From Siccirubricoccus phaeus (GTDB taxonomy: Bacteria; Pseudomonadota; Alphaproteobacteria; Acetobacterales; Acetobacteraceae), in contig NZ_SRXO01000004.1 of assembly GCF_008360935.1 (NCBI RefSeq), forward strand, positions 310,001 to 374,000: DNA of 64,000 nucleotides, given 5' to 3'. Numbering within the stretch: position 1 is the first letter of the stretch; each line of letters opens with the position of its first letter. Of the stretch, positions 35,052 to 42,737 are shown in pieces. Under the pieces are notes generated by a model. The model had not been told where the DNA came from and did no database searches. It saw nothing but the letters and a program-made list of their open reading frames with translations. The translations under genes and the position numbers were made by a program.

Positions 35052-35495
35052 GTGCCCCAGCTCAACCGGGATCTGCTGACCGGGCTACTCTTCATCGCGA
35101 TCGGTGGCCTCGGCCTCTGGCTCGGCGCCTCACTGGAGGCGGGCACGGTCGGCGAAATGCAGGCGGGCTACTATCCCCGCCTGGTCTGCCTGCTGATGGT
35201 CGCGCTCGGCTCGCTCGTGGCGCTGCTCGGCCTGCTGCGGCAGGGCGAGCTGCCGGAGCGCTGGCATTGGTGGCCGCTGCTCATGGTGGCGGTGGCGCCC
35301 CTTGCCTTCGCCCTGCTGTTCGACAGCGCCGGCTTTGCATTGACGCTGGCCGCCGTCGCGCTGCTGGCGAGCCTCGCCGGGCGCATGCTCAACCCCTGGC
35401 GCATGCTGGTGCTGGCCGTCGTGCTGGTGGCCATGAATATCGGCCTCTTCGTCTTCGTGCTGGGCCTCCCACTTCGACTCTGGCCGCGGATCTGA
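35052..35495 (+). CDS. tctB: TTT transporter small membrane subunit TctB
   Basis: This 147-residue protein has four predicted helices: LTGLLFIAIGGLGLWLG, LVCLLMVALGSLVALLGLL, WWPLLMVAVAPLAFALLF with the following helix, and MLVLAVVLVAMNIGLFVFVLG. The GEMQAGYYPRLV turn after the first helix corresponds to the G-x-G-x-x-P motif of TctB proteins. The start is a GTG at 35052. It is joined to tctA by a three-base gap, so the two are translated together. Compared with the other TctB (10599) it is shorter and clearly not a recent duplicate. Confidence 0.85.
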   Translation: MPQLNRDLLTGLLFIAIGGLGLWLGASLEAGTVGEMQAGYYPRLVCLLMVALGSLVALLGLLRQGELPERWHWWPLLMVAVAPLAFALLFDSAGFALTLAAVALLASLAGRMLNPWRMLVLAVVLVAMNIGLFVFVLGLPLRLWPRI

Positions 35496-35498
35496 GCC

Positions 35499-37001
35499 AT
35501 GCAGGACCTTCTCGGCAATCTGGCGATGGGCTTCGGCGTGGCGCTCAGCCTGCAGAATATCGGCCTCTGCTTCATCGGCTGCGCGCTCGGCACCGCCATC
35601 GGCGTGCTGCCCGGCATCGGTCCGCTGCCGACGGTGGCGCTGCTGCTGCCCTTCACTTTCAGCCTGGACCCGACCGGCGCGCTCATCATGCTGGCCGGCG
35701 TCTTCTATGGCGCGCAATATGGCGGCTCGACCACCGCGATCCTGGCGCGGCTGCCGGGCGAGACCTCCTCGGTCGTCACCTGCCTGGATGGCTATGCCAT
35801 GGCCCTGAAGGGCCAGGCCGGCACGGCGCTGGCGCTGGCCGCCATCGGTTCGCTGCTCGCCGGCATGGTGACGACGCTGCTGATCGCCGCCGCCGGGCCG
35901 CCGCTGGCGGATATCGCCCTGCTCTTCCACTCGGCGGATTATGTCTCCGTCATGGTGCTCGGCCTGATCTCCGCCGTGGTGATGGCGCATGGCTCGGTGC
36001 TGAAGGCGCTGCTGATGATCCTGCTCGGCCTGCTGCTGGGCTCGGTCGGCACCGATGTGGCGACGGGCGAGTACCGCTTCACCCTCGGCCTCGACATGCT
36101 GGCGGACGGCATCGGCTTCGTGCCGATCTCGATGGGCTTGTTCGGCCTGGCCGAGATCATGATCAATTTGGAGAATCGCGGCGGCCGCGGGGTGATCGCG
36201 AAGGCGGTGGGCAGCCTCTGGCCGCCGCTCGCCGTGCTGCGGCAGGCATTGCCTGCCATGCTGCGCGGCACCGCCATCGGCGCGGGTTTCGGCATCATGC
36301 CCGGTGGCGGGCCGACCATCGCCTCCTTCTCCGCCTACAGCCTGGAGAAGAAGATGGCGGCGCAGCCGGCCCGCTTCGGCCATGGCGCGGTGGAAGGCGT
36401 GGCCGCGCCGGAGGCCGCCAACAACGCTGCGACGCAATCCTGCTTCATCCCCATGCTCTGCCTCGGCATCCCGCCGAATGCGCTGATGGCGCTGATGGTC
36501 GGCGCGATGATGGTGCATGGCATCCAGCCCGGCCCCAGCATCATCACCAAGCAGCCGGAGCTGTTCTGGGGCATGATCGCCAGCATGGCGGTCGGCAACA
36601 TCATCCTGGTGATCCTGAACCTGCCGCTGATCGGGATCTGGGTACGGCTGCTGCAGGTGCCCTATGCCTATCTGTTCCCCGCCATCATCGTCTTCTGCGC
36701 CGTCGGCACCTACACCGTGGACAACAGCACGGGCGACGTGGTGCTGATGGCCGTCTTCGGCGTGCTGGGCTACGTCTTCCGCAAGCTGGATTGCGAGCCG
36801 GCGCCGCTGATGCTGGGGCTGGTGCTGGGGCCGCTGTTGGAAGAGAATTTCCGCCGCGCCATGGTGCTCGCGGATGGCGATGTCACGATCTTCGTCACCC
36901 GCCCGATCAGCCTCGGCTTCCTGCTCGCCGCGGCCGCGCTATTGGCGGCGGTGCTGCTGCCGAGCATCCGCCGGGGGCGGCAGGAGGCGTTCCGGGAGTA
37001 G
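35499..37001 (+). CDS. tctA: TTT transporter large membrane subunit TctA
   Basis: This 500-residue channel subunit has the two LPG motifs, GTAIGVLPGIGPLPTVALL near the N-terminus and GFGIMPGGGPTIASFSAY in the middle, each opening one structural half. FGHGAVEGVAAPEAANNAATQ is the family's most conserved segment, and GLPGETSSVV-type and QPELFWGMIASM stretches are also present. It is the last gene of the rightward unit (opine dehydrogenase-Bug-Bug-TctB-TctA) and ends 33 bases from the convergent M24 gene. With the TctA at 8995 the window has two complete TTT membrane pairs for six receptors. Confidence 0.94.
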   Translation: MQDLLGNLAMGFGVALSLQNIGLCFIGCALGTAIGVLPGIGPLPTVALLLPFTFSLDPTGALIMLAGVFYGAQYGGSTTAILARLPGETSSVVTCLDGYAMALKGQAGTALALAAIGSLLAGMVTTLLIAAAGPPLADIALLFHSADYVSVMVLGLISAVVMAHGSVLKALLMILLGLLLGSVGTDVATGEYRFTLGLDMLADGIGFVPISMGLFGLAEIMINLENRGGRGVIAKAVGSLWPPLAVLRQALPAMLRGTAIGAGFGIMPGGGPTIASFSAYSLEKKMAAQPARFGHGAVEGVAAPEAANNAATQSCFIPMLCLGIPPNALMALMVGAMMVHGIQPGPSIITKQPELFWGMIASMAVGNIILVILNLPLIGIWVRLLQVPYAYLFPAIIVFCAVGTYTVDNSTGDVVLMAVFGVLGYVFRKLDCEPAPLMLGLVLGPLLEENFRRAMVLADGDVTIFVTRPISLGFLLAAAALLAAVLLPSIRRGRQEAFRE

Positions 37002-37034
37002 CGCGGGGGGAGCGTCCGAGGCGCCCCGCCGCCG

Positions 37035-38171
37035 TCAGCGGATGACCAGCAGCTTGTCCGTATCGGCGTAGTCGGAGAGCAGCACGGCGCCGGTCTCGGT
37101 CACCAGCAGCATGTCCTTGTTCTGCATGCCATAGCCATAACCGGTGCGATAGCAAAGCGGCTCGAAGCCCAGCACCATCCCGGCTTCCAGCCGCGCATCC
37201 TCGCCCGGCCGGCCGAGGATGGGCGTGACGCCGAGATAGGGGTCCTCATGCAGGTGCAGCCCGATGCCGTGGCCGACGAAGGAGATCGGCGGCAGGTTCA
37301 TCTCGGCCAGTTTGGCGATGAAGGCGTCGTAGATCGCCCGGCAGCTCGCGCCCGGCTTCACCATGTCGAGGATGCCGTATTTGCATTCGACCAGATGCTG
37401 CCAGATGCGCTCCGCCATGGGCGGCGCTTCCTGCACCACCGCCGTGCGGCAGACGCCCGCCTGGTAGCCGCCGATCACGGAGAAGATCTCAACCCGGCAG
37501 ACATCCCCCCGCTGCAATTGCCGCTCGGTCGGCCCGACATTCGGCAATTGGCTGCGCTCGCCGGTGGCCACGATCATCAGCTTGAAATGCTCGGCGCCCA
37601 GCTCATAGACCTTGCGCGTCAGATGCGCGGCGATGTCCATCTCGGTATCGCCGACCTGGACGGCGGCAAGCGCGTCGGTGATGGCCTGGTCGGCGATGCG
37701 CGACAGCCGGCGCAGCAGCGCCTGCTCCTCCGGCGTCTTACGCTGCCGCAGCCTAGCGAGGATGCCCTCGCAGGCGCTGAAACGTGCCTGCGGCAGCGCC
37801 GCCTGCAGCCGCAGGAAATCGCCGGCCGGCAGGTAGTCCAACTCGATGCCGATCCGGCTGGCCGCAAGGCCCAATTCGCGGAGCTGCGCCGCCAGCACCT
37901 GCATCGGGTCGTCGGAGAATTCGGCCCAGATCCGCGCCGGCACATTGGGCGCCTGGCGGGCGATGGTGCTGGCCTCCATATCCACGCCGAACAGCGCCAC
38001 GCTGCCGGACGCGCTGACGATCGCCATGGCGTGACGATGCCGGATCAGCGGCTGCGAGGGCACCACGAAGCCGGTGACATAGGCGAAATTCTCGGGTGAG
38101 CAGGAGATCATGGCATCCAGCCCGGACGCGGCCATGGCTGTGGCCTGACGCTGCACGATATCGTCCCGCAT
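37035..38171 (-). CDS. M24-family creatinase-like protein lacking three metal ligands (triad B)
   Basis: This 378-residue paralogue of the 29323 product shares SPENFAYVTGFVVPSQ and IGIELDYLPAGDF with it. The metal site is even more degraded: the two Asp positions are Glu228 (CRVEIF) and Gly239 (YQAGVCRT), and the last Glu is Lys352 (MQNKDMLL). His301 (GHGIG) and Glu337 (GFEPLC) remain. This makes a classical two-metal aminopeptidase mechanism very unlikely and favours a creatinase-like hydrolase or another C-N bond reaction. It is the last gene of the leftward unit that begins with the dipicolinate-synthase-like gene; a 104-base gap separates it from the enolase gene. Confidence 0.87.
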   Translation of the reverse strand: MRDDIVQRQATAMAASGLDAMISCSPENFAYVTGFVVPSQPLIRHRHAMAIVSASGSVALFGVDMEASTIARQAPNVPARIWAEFSDDPMQVLAAQLRELGLAASRIGIELDYLPAGDFLRLQAALPQARFSACEGILARLRQRKTPEEQALLRRLSRIADQAITDALAAVQVGDTEMDIAAHLTRKVYELGAEHFKLMIVATGERSQLPNVGPTERQLQRGDVCRVEIFSVIGGYQAGVCRTAVVQEAPPMAERIWQHLVECKYGILDMVKPGASCRAIYDAFIAKLAEMNLPPISFVGHGIGLHLHEDPYLGVTPILGRPGEDARLEAGMVLGFEPLCYRTGYGYGMQNKDMLLVTETGAVLLSDYADTDKLLVIR

Positions 38172-38275
38172 GCTGTCTCCCTCGGAGTGCGATCGCCGCA
38201 GGTGGGTTCACCGGCGGCGTGAACAAGCAAGAAGGCCAGAGCGGGACCGGAAGGCAGGACACGCTCCGGCGGCGG

Positions 38276-39442
38276 TCACTCGCTGACGCGATAGGTCTCG
38301 ATCTTCTTGAGATCCGCCTCGATGCCCATGCCCGGCCCCGTCGGCACCAAGATCGCGCCATCCTCCAGCGTCATCGGCGCGGCGATCAGGTCGTCGCGGT
38401 AATAGATGCCCCCGACCTGCCCGCGCTGCTGCGCCGCCGGCGTGGAGACCGGCACCACGCAGGACAGGGTCACCGCCGGCGCGGCCGCAGCGAGCTGGAT
38501 ATTCGCCAGATTGCCGATGCCCGTCTCGACCGAGCCATTGACGTTGCAGATGATGCCCGCGGCGCGGCAGACCGCGGCCACTTCCATGGCGCGCAGCAGC
38601 CCGCCCGGCTTGGTCGTGTAGATGGAGACGATCTGCGCCGCCCGGTGCTCGATGATCTGCACCACGTCATGCGCGTTCCAGGCGGATTCATCCGCCATCA
38701 CCGGCGTGTCGATGGCGCGCGCCACCTCGGCCAGGCGCTCGATGCCCATGACCGGCTGCTCGGCATAGATCAGGCGCTGCTCCTCCATCTGGCGGATGGT
38801 GCGGATCGCCTCGCCCGGCGTGCGGTAGCCTTCATTGGCATCGACGCAGAGATCCACCTCCGGCCCGACCGCGGCGCGGATCTGCCGCACCATCTCGACA
38901 TCGCGCTTGGGGTCCACGCCGACCTTGATCTTGATGGTGCGGATGCCCTCGGCCGCGACCTGCGCCACTTCCTCGACCGCTTGCGGAATCGGGATCAGGC
39001 CGATGGAATGGGTCACCGGGATGCGGGTGCGGCTCCGCCCGCCGAGCAGCAGGTGCACCGGCACGCCCAGCCAGCGGCCGGTGAGGTCGTAGAAGGCGAA
39101 ATCCACAGCGCCCTTAGCGTAGGGATAGCCCTTGATGACCGCATCCATCCGCGCATGCAGCGTCGCCGCGTCGCCCAGCTCCACCCCCAGCACGGCGGGC
39201 GCCAGATAGCGCTCGATGACCGTGCGGGTGATCAGCGGAGATTCGCCGAAATAGCGGCCGAATTCGCCGCCCCAATCCTTCAGCGCCGGCGCCTCGCCCC
39301 AGCCCACCCGGCCGGCATCGTCGGTCATCTTCACCAGCACGTAGCGGCCGATCGGCTCGGTCAGCCCGGTCCATTTATGCTCGCGCCGCGTCGGGAGCTG
39401 GATGAGGATCGTCTCGATGGTGGTGATGACAGGCACGCGCAA
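38276..39442 (-). CDS. enolase-superfamily enzyme, muconate-cycloisomerase subgroup (triad B)
   Basis: This 388-residue paralogue of the 28169 product has the complete active-site set: Lys171 and Lys173 (TIKIKVG), Asp201 (DANEGY), Glu228 (EQP), Asp251 (ADES) and Lys278 (TTKPGGL). The lid domain contains GWGEAPALKDWGGEFG, nearly the same as in the other copy, so the two enzymes probably act on similar skeletons. ATG at 39442 starts 27 bases after the VOC gene stop. It is cytoplasmic and requires Mg2+. As in triad A, an M24 protein gene follows it, though here the opine-dehydrogenase partner lies in a separate divergent unit. Confidence 0.9.
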   Translation of the reverse strand: MRVPVITTIETILIQLPTRREHKWTGLTEPIGRYVLVKMTDDAGRVGWGEAPALKDWGGEFGRYFGESPLITRTVIERYLAPAVLGVELGDAATLHARMDAVIKGYPYAKGAVDFAFYDLTGRWLGVPVHLLLGGRSRTRIPVTHSIGLIPIPQAVEEVAQVAAEGIRTIKIKVGVDPKRDVEMVRQIRAAVGPEVDLCVDANEGYRTPGEAIRTIRQMEEQRLIYAEQPVMGIERLAEVARAIDTPVMADESAWNAHDVVQIIEHRAAQIVSIYTTKPGGLLRAMEVAAVCRAAGIICNVNGSVETGIGNLANIQLAAAAPAVTLSCVVPVSTPAAQQRGQVGGIYYRDDLIAAPMTLEDGAILVPTGPGMGIEADLKKIETYRVSE

Positions 39443-39469
39443 CTTCCCCGTGGCTGAGACTGGATTGGG

Positions 39470-39841
39470 CTAGGCGGCCAGGCCCGGCTGATACAGCTCG
39501 ACCTTCGTGCCGTCCGGATCCTCGACATAGATCGTCAGCCCATAGGGGCCGTCATGCAGGTCCTGGAAGAACGGCACGCCCGCCGCGCGCAGCGCATCGC
39601 GCAGCCGACGGACATCCGCCACCTCGAAGGCGATGTGGTCGAGCTGGCGATGCCCTGCCTCGCGCCCCGCGATCAGGGCAATGCCCTGGCGGAAGGCGGT
39701 GAAGGGCCGGCCATCCTGCAACGGCTTGGCCGGGCGGATGACGAAGCCCAGGCGGTCCACGTAGAAGGCCGTGGAGCGCGCCATGTCGCTGACCATCAGC
39801 AGCAGATGGCCGAAGCCGACCACCCCGGGCGCCGCGTCCAT
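39470..39841 (-). CDS. VOC-superfamily protein (glyoxalase/extradiol dioxygenase fold)
   Basis: This is a single-module vicinal-oxygen-chelate protein of 123 residues. GFGHLLLMVSDMARSTAFYVDRLGF is the first beta-alpha-beta-beta-beta repeat with a candidate metal His at residue 12. The second repeat has LDHIAFEVADVRRLRDAL with another His, and YVEDPDGTKVELYQ with the terminal Glu ligand. A His-His-Glu set is consistent with a metal-dependent glyoxalase, isomerase or dioxygenase. It starts one base after the tautomerase stop region, so it is translationally linked. The exact reaction is unknown. Confidence 0.83.
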   Translation of the reverse strand: MDAAPGVVGFGHLLLMVSDMARSTAFYVDRLGFVIRPAKPLQDGRPFTAFRQGIALIAGREAGHRQLDHIAFEVADVRRLRDALRAAGVPFFQDLHDGPYGLTIYVEDPDGTKVELYQPGLAA

Positions 39842-39842
39842 C

Positions 39843-40037
39843 TCAGCCTTCCTTCTGGTCGATGCCGAGCACGCCGGCGCGGCCCCAACTGTCCTTCGGC
39901 GTGTCGTGGATCACCACATGCAGGTGGTCCGGCTTGCAGGCGGCGTACTCCACCATGGCGTCGGTGATGGCGCGCACCAGCTTGCGCTTCTGCTCCACCG
40001 TGCGGCCTTCCCACATCTCCACGATCACGAACGGCAT
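39843..40037 (-). CDS. 4-oxalocrotonate tautomerase-family enzyme
   Basis: This 64-residue tautomerase begins Met-Pro, so Pro1 becomes the catalytic base after Met removal. MPFVIVEMWEGRTVEQKRK resembles the classical first strand and helix of the family, and residues 36-45 (PDHLHVVIHD) form the second strand with VVIHDTPKDSWG following. Members interconvert enol and keto forms of 2-oxo acids in aromatic-ring and heteroaromatic-ring breakdown, or dehalogenate or hydrate related acids. It lies between the dipicolinate-synthase-like and VOC genes with gaps of three and one bases, which indicates a shared pathway. Confidence 0.88.
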   Translation of the reverse strand: MPFVIVEMWEGRTVEQKRKLVRAITDAMVEYAACKPDHLHVVIHDTPKDSWGRAGVLGIDQKEG

Positions 40038-40040
40038 GGC

Positions 40041-40934
40041 TCAAGCCCTTCCCCCGTAAAGCGCCTCGATCCGGCGGCGAATGCCGCTCCACTGGCTGCG
40101 GCCGACGGTCACCGGCGCCCGGCTGCCAAGCCCGCGCGCCCAGACGGCCCGCAGGCCGCGCGCTGCCGCCGCCTCCCGGTCGATGCCGCCGGGCGGCGCG
40201 GCCAGATCCACCAGCAGCGCCTGCTGCGGCAGCAGGGCCAGCTCCGCCGCGCCGAGCACGCGCGAGGGAATGGAGGAGATGACGATGTCGGTCCCCGGCA
40301 GGATCTCGGGCAGCGCCGCGAATTCCTGCGGCTCGGCGCCGGCCGCATAGGCTTCGGCGCGCTGCACCGGGTTGCGCGCCACCACCTGCACCCGCGCGCC
40401 GAGCGCGACCAGCGTCCGGCAGGCCAGCCCGCCGATGGTGCCATGCCCCAGCATGGCGATGCGGGCGCGGTGGATGGTGATATCGGTGTTCTCGATGATG
40501 ACGCGCAGCATTCCCTCCACGATGGCGGGGCCGCGCAGCAGCATCAGGTCCTTGTCCCACTCATATTCGTGCAGGGCGAGGCCGAGCGCCGCCGCATGCG
40601 CCTTCAGCCCGGCATCCGCCCAGCCGAGGATGATGTGCCCCGGGCGGCGCATGCCTTCGAGCATGGCGCGGGAGGGAATGATCCGCTCCGCGCATTGCGG
40701 GGCGAAGAGCGCGCCATCCGGCGCGATGCCGGGGATGGGGAAGAGCGCCAGATCCGCCCCCGCCAGCGCCGCCGCCGCGCTGTCGCAGCGTTGCACGCCG
40801 GGGATGCCGGCTTCCGGCCAGGGGAAGCCGAAACCCCGCACCGTGGCGCCCGTTGCCGCGGCGCAGCGGGCGATTTCCTGTTCCCGCCGGTCGCCAGCGA
40901 CGATGGCGACGGTCAATGCGTTCCAGTCCACCAT
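40041..40934 (-). CDS. dipicolinate synthase subunit A (DpaA/SpoVFA)-like NAD(P)-binding protein
   Basis: The protein (297 residues) aligns by eye along its whole length with Bacillus SpoVFA. The N-terminal part has TVAIVAGDRREQEIARC. Then come GPAIVEGMLRVIIENTDITIH, the Rossmann motif IAMLGHGTIGGLACRTLVALG, ISSIPSRVLG, and LVDLAAPPGGID. Dipicolinate synthase makes dipicolinate from a dihydrodipicolinate-type intermediate in spore formers and needs subunit B, which is absent here; no spore genes are present. It may instead act on a related cyclic imino acid in catabolism. The start is ATG at 40934 or the next GTG, close behind GGAGG. It heads a five-gene leftward unit, with a GntR-type operator 28 bases upstream. 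Confidence 0.8.
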   Translation of the reverse strand: MVDWNALTVAIVAGDRREQEIARCAAATGATVRGFGFPWPEAGIPGVQRCDSAAAALAGADLALFPIPGIAPDGALFAPQCAERIIPSRAMLEGMRRPGHIILGWADAGLKAHAAALGLALHEYEWDKDLMLLRGPAIVEGMLRVIIENTDITIHRARIAMLGHGTIGGLACRTLVALGARVQVVARNPVQRAEAYAAGAEPQEFAALPEILPGTDIVISSIPSRVLGAAELALLPQQALLVDLAAPPGGIDREAAAARGLRAVWARGLGSRAPVTVGRSQWSGIRRRIEALYGGRA

Positions 40935-40961
40935 GCCTCCGCACCGCTGGCGGCGCCATGG

Positions 40962-40987
40962 TGTGATCACAGCAAAGGGACTGTCAA
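40962..40987 (-). promoter_or_regulatory. candidate promoter with GntR operator, site 3
   Basis: On the minus strand, TTGACA (40987-40982) is followed after ten bases by the perfect palindrome TGTGATCACA (40971-40962), which would cover the -10 region of the promoter for the dipicolinate-synthase-like operon. The same spacing (nine bases) is found at 41772-41796. The -35 overlaps the last codons of the GntR gene. Confidence 0.6.
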
Positions 40988-41727
40988 GCCTTTGGCAGCC
41001 GGCGGTCGTGCGCCTCCGCCCGGGCCGCGGCGAAATGCGGCGTCACCAGCAGCGCCTCGGCGGTCTTGTTGATGTCCCGCTCGATGGCCTGCCGCGCCGC
41101 CGCCGGGTCGCCATCGCGCAGCGCCTGCAGCAGCTCAACATGGTGGACGCCGTCCCAATGCGCCCCGGCGGTGGAGCTGAAGGCGAGATGCATGAAGGGC
41201 CCCGCCTGCAGCCACAGCCCCTGGATGATCGGCATGAGCACGGTCGAATGCGCCGCCTCGTAGAGGGTGAAGTGGAAGCGCTGGTTCATCGCCAGGCTGC
41301 GCCGCATGTCGCCGCTTTCGAAGGCGCGGCGCGAGGAATGGTGGATCTTCTCGATGGCGCTGATCTGCTTGAGGGTGATGGCGCGGCACGCCGCCTCGGT
41401 GGCCATCCCCTCCAGCGCGCGCCGCACCCCGAGCAGCTCCACCAGCCGGTCGCGCGTCATGCGCGGCACCTGCATGATGCGGTTGGGCAGGATTTCCAGC
41501 GCGCCCTCCACGATGAGACAGCGCACCGCCTGGCGCACCGGCATGGGGCTGACGCCGAGATCGGCGGCGAGGTTGCGCAGCGTCAGCACCTGGCCCGGCA
41601 GGAAGACGCCGCTCATGAAGCGGTCGCGCAGCTCCCGATAGACCTGTTCCTCCACGCTGCCCACCGGCGTTGGCGGGCCGGCGGGGGCTTCCTTCCGCGC
41701 GACCGGCGCGGTCGCGGATCGGGTCAC
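40984..41727 (-). CDS. GntR-family regulator with FCD domain
   Basis: This is a DNA-binding regulator of about 247 residues. The GTG at 41727, five bases after GGAGAG, was chosen as start because the upstream frame crosses the promoter region. The winged helix is at about residues 20-85 (EEQVYRELRDRFMSGVFLPG, then LRNLAADLGVSPMPVRQAVRCL). The C-terminal helical FCD domain follows, with LLGVRRALEGMATEAAC, MNQRFHFTLYEAA and a DGVHHVELLQALRDGD segment containing the conserved His residues that usually bind a metal and a carboxylate ligand. It is divergent from the Mo-hydroxylase genes and upstream of the dipicolinate-synthase-like operon. TGTGATCACA palindromes flank it on both sides, so it is the natural candidate to control the 24717-45490 gene set and itself. 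Confidence 0.9.
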   Translation of the reverse strand: MTRSATAPVARKEAPAGPPTPVGSVEEQVYRELRDRFMSGVFLPGQVLTLRNLAADLGVSPMPVRQAVRCLIVEGALEILPNRIMQVPRMTRDRLVELLGVRRALEGMATEAACRAITLKQISAIEKIHHSSRRAFESGDMRRSLAMNQRFHFTLYEAAHSTVLMPIIQGLWLQAGPFMHLAFSSTAGAHWDGVHHVELLQALRDGDPAAARQAIERDINKTAEALLVTPHFAAARAEAHDRRLPKA

Positions 41728-41771
41728 GCGGTCTCTCCATCGCAGCCGGGCATTGCAGGCAGGATTCCGTG

Positions 41772-41796
41772 TTGACAGGCTCTCACTGTGATCACA
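41772..41796 (+). promoter_or_regulatory. candidate promoter with GntR operator, site 4
   Basis: TTGACA at 41772-41777 is followed after nine bases by the perfect palindrome TGTGATCACA (41787-41796), in front of the rightward Mo-hydroxylase genes and behind the divergent GntR gene. A clear -10 hexamer is not seen. The remaining divergent region 41728-41909 has no other feature. Confidence 0.6.
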
Positions 41797-41909
41797 CTCT
41801 TTCTTCGGTGCCGTGACAAGGCGGCACCTTATCCGGAGGAGCCTGGGCGTGCATCCCGGACATCCACGCGCATCGCGCGGCACCATGCCCGGCCCGGGCC
41901 TCTAGGGGC

Positions 41910-42737
41910 ATGGGGCGCTACTGGCGGCCGCAACATCTGGCCGAGGCGCTGAACATACTGGGCGAGGCCGCGCCGGTGGTGCTGGCCGGCGGCACCTGGC
42001 TGGCGCGGGATGGCGGCCTGCCGGGCCCCGACGCGGCGTTGCTGGACATTTCCGCTGTCGCCGAGTTGCAGGGCATCGCGCAGCAGGATGGCAGATGGCG
42101 GATCGGCGCTGCCACCACCTGGTCAACGCTGCTGCAGGCGAAGGTGCCGCCCTTTCTCGCCGGGCTGCGGCAGGCGGGCGCGATGCTGGGCAGCCCGCAG
42201 ATCCGCCGGCAGGGCACCATCGGCGGCAATCTCCTCGCCCGCTTTCCCGCCGCCGATGGCGTTCCGGCGCTGCTGTGCCTCGACGCCTCGCTGGAATTCG
42301 CCAGCGTCGCGGGCGCACGGCGCGTACCGCTCCAGGCCATGCTGGCCGGCGCGATGCCGCGGCAGGATGAGCTGCTCACCGCCATCCTGCTGCCCGCACC
42401 GGCGGGCGGCCAGCGCAGCGACTTCCTGAAGCACGGCTATCGCCGCGCCATGGCCGTCGCGGTGGCCTCCGCCGCCATCCGGCTGGATATCGCCGGCGGC
42501 ACGGTCCGCGGCGCCCGCATCGCCCTGGGCGGCTGCCTGTCGCTGCCGCAGCGACTGCCGGGGCTGGAGGCCGCGTTGTTCGGCCAGCCGGTACAAGCCC
42601 TGGCCGCCTCGATCGGGCCAGAGGCGCTGACCGGCCTGCCCTTCCTCGAGGACGGCCTGGCGCCCGCCGCCTATCGGCAATCGGCGGCGCTGGTGCTGCT
42701 GCGCCGCCTCCTGGCGCAGGCGGAGCAGGCGGCATGA
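41910..42737 (+). CDS. molybdenum hydroxylase FAD subunit (CoxM/CutM type)
   Basis: This 275-residue FAD-binding subunit of the xanthine dehydrogenase family transfers electrons from the iron-sulfur clusters to an acceptor. The first FAD motif is AAPVVLAGGTWLARDGG (the AGGT-type loop) and the second is QIRRQGTIGGNLLAR (the TIGGN loop), at the expected spacing of about 75 residues. The C-terminal CO-dehydrogenase flavoprotein domain follows, with YRRAMAVAVASAAIRL. It overlaps the next gene by four bases (ATGA), so both are co-translated. It lies under the site-4 operator. Confidence 0.9.
   Translation: MGRYWRPQHLAEALNILGEAAPVVLAGGTWLARDGGLPGPDAALLDISAVAELQGIAQQDGRWRIGAATTWSTLLQAKVPPFLAGLRQAGAMLGSPQIRRQGTIGGNLLARFPAADGVPALLCLDASLEFASVAGARRVPLQAMLAGAMPRQDELLTAILLPAPAGGQRSDFLKHGYRRAMAVAVASAAIRLDIAGGTVRGARIALGGCLSLPQRLPGLEAALFGQPVQALAASIGPEALTGLPFLEDGLAPAAYRQSAALVLLRRLLAQAEQAA

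Noticed and set aside
40041-40934. sporulation role for the DpaA-like gene
   Set aside because: No subunit B and no spore genes; the rest of the window points to an alphaproteobacterium, which does not form endospores.
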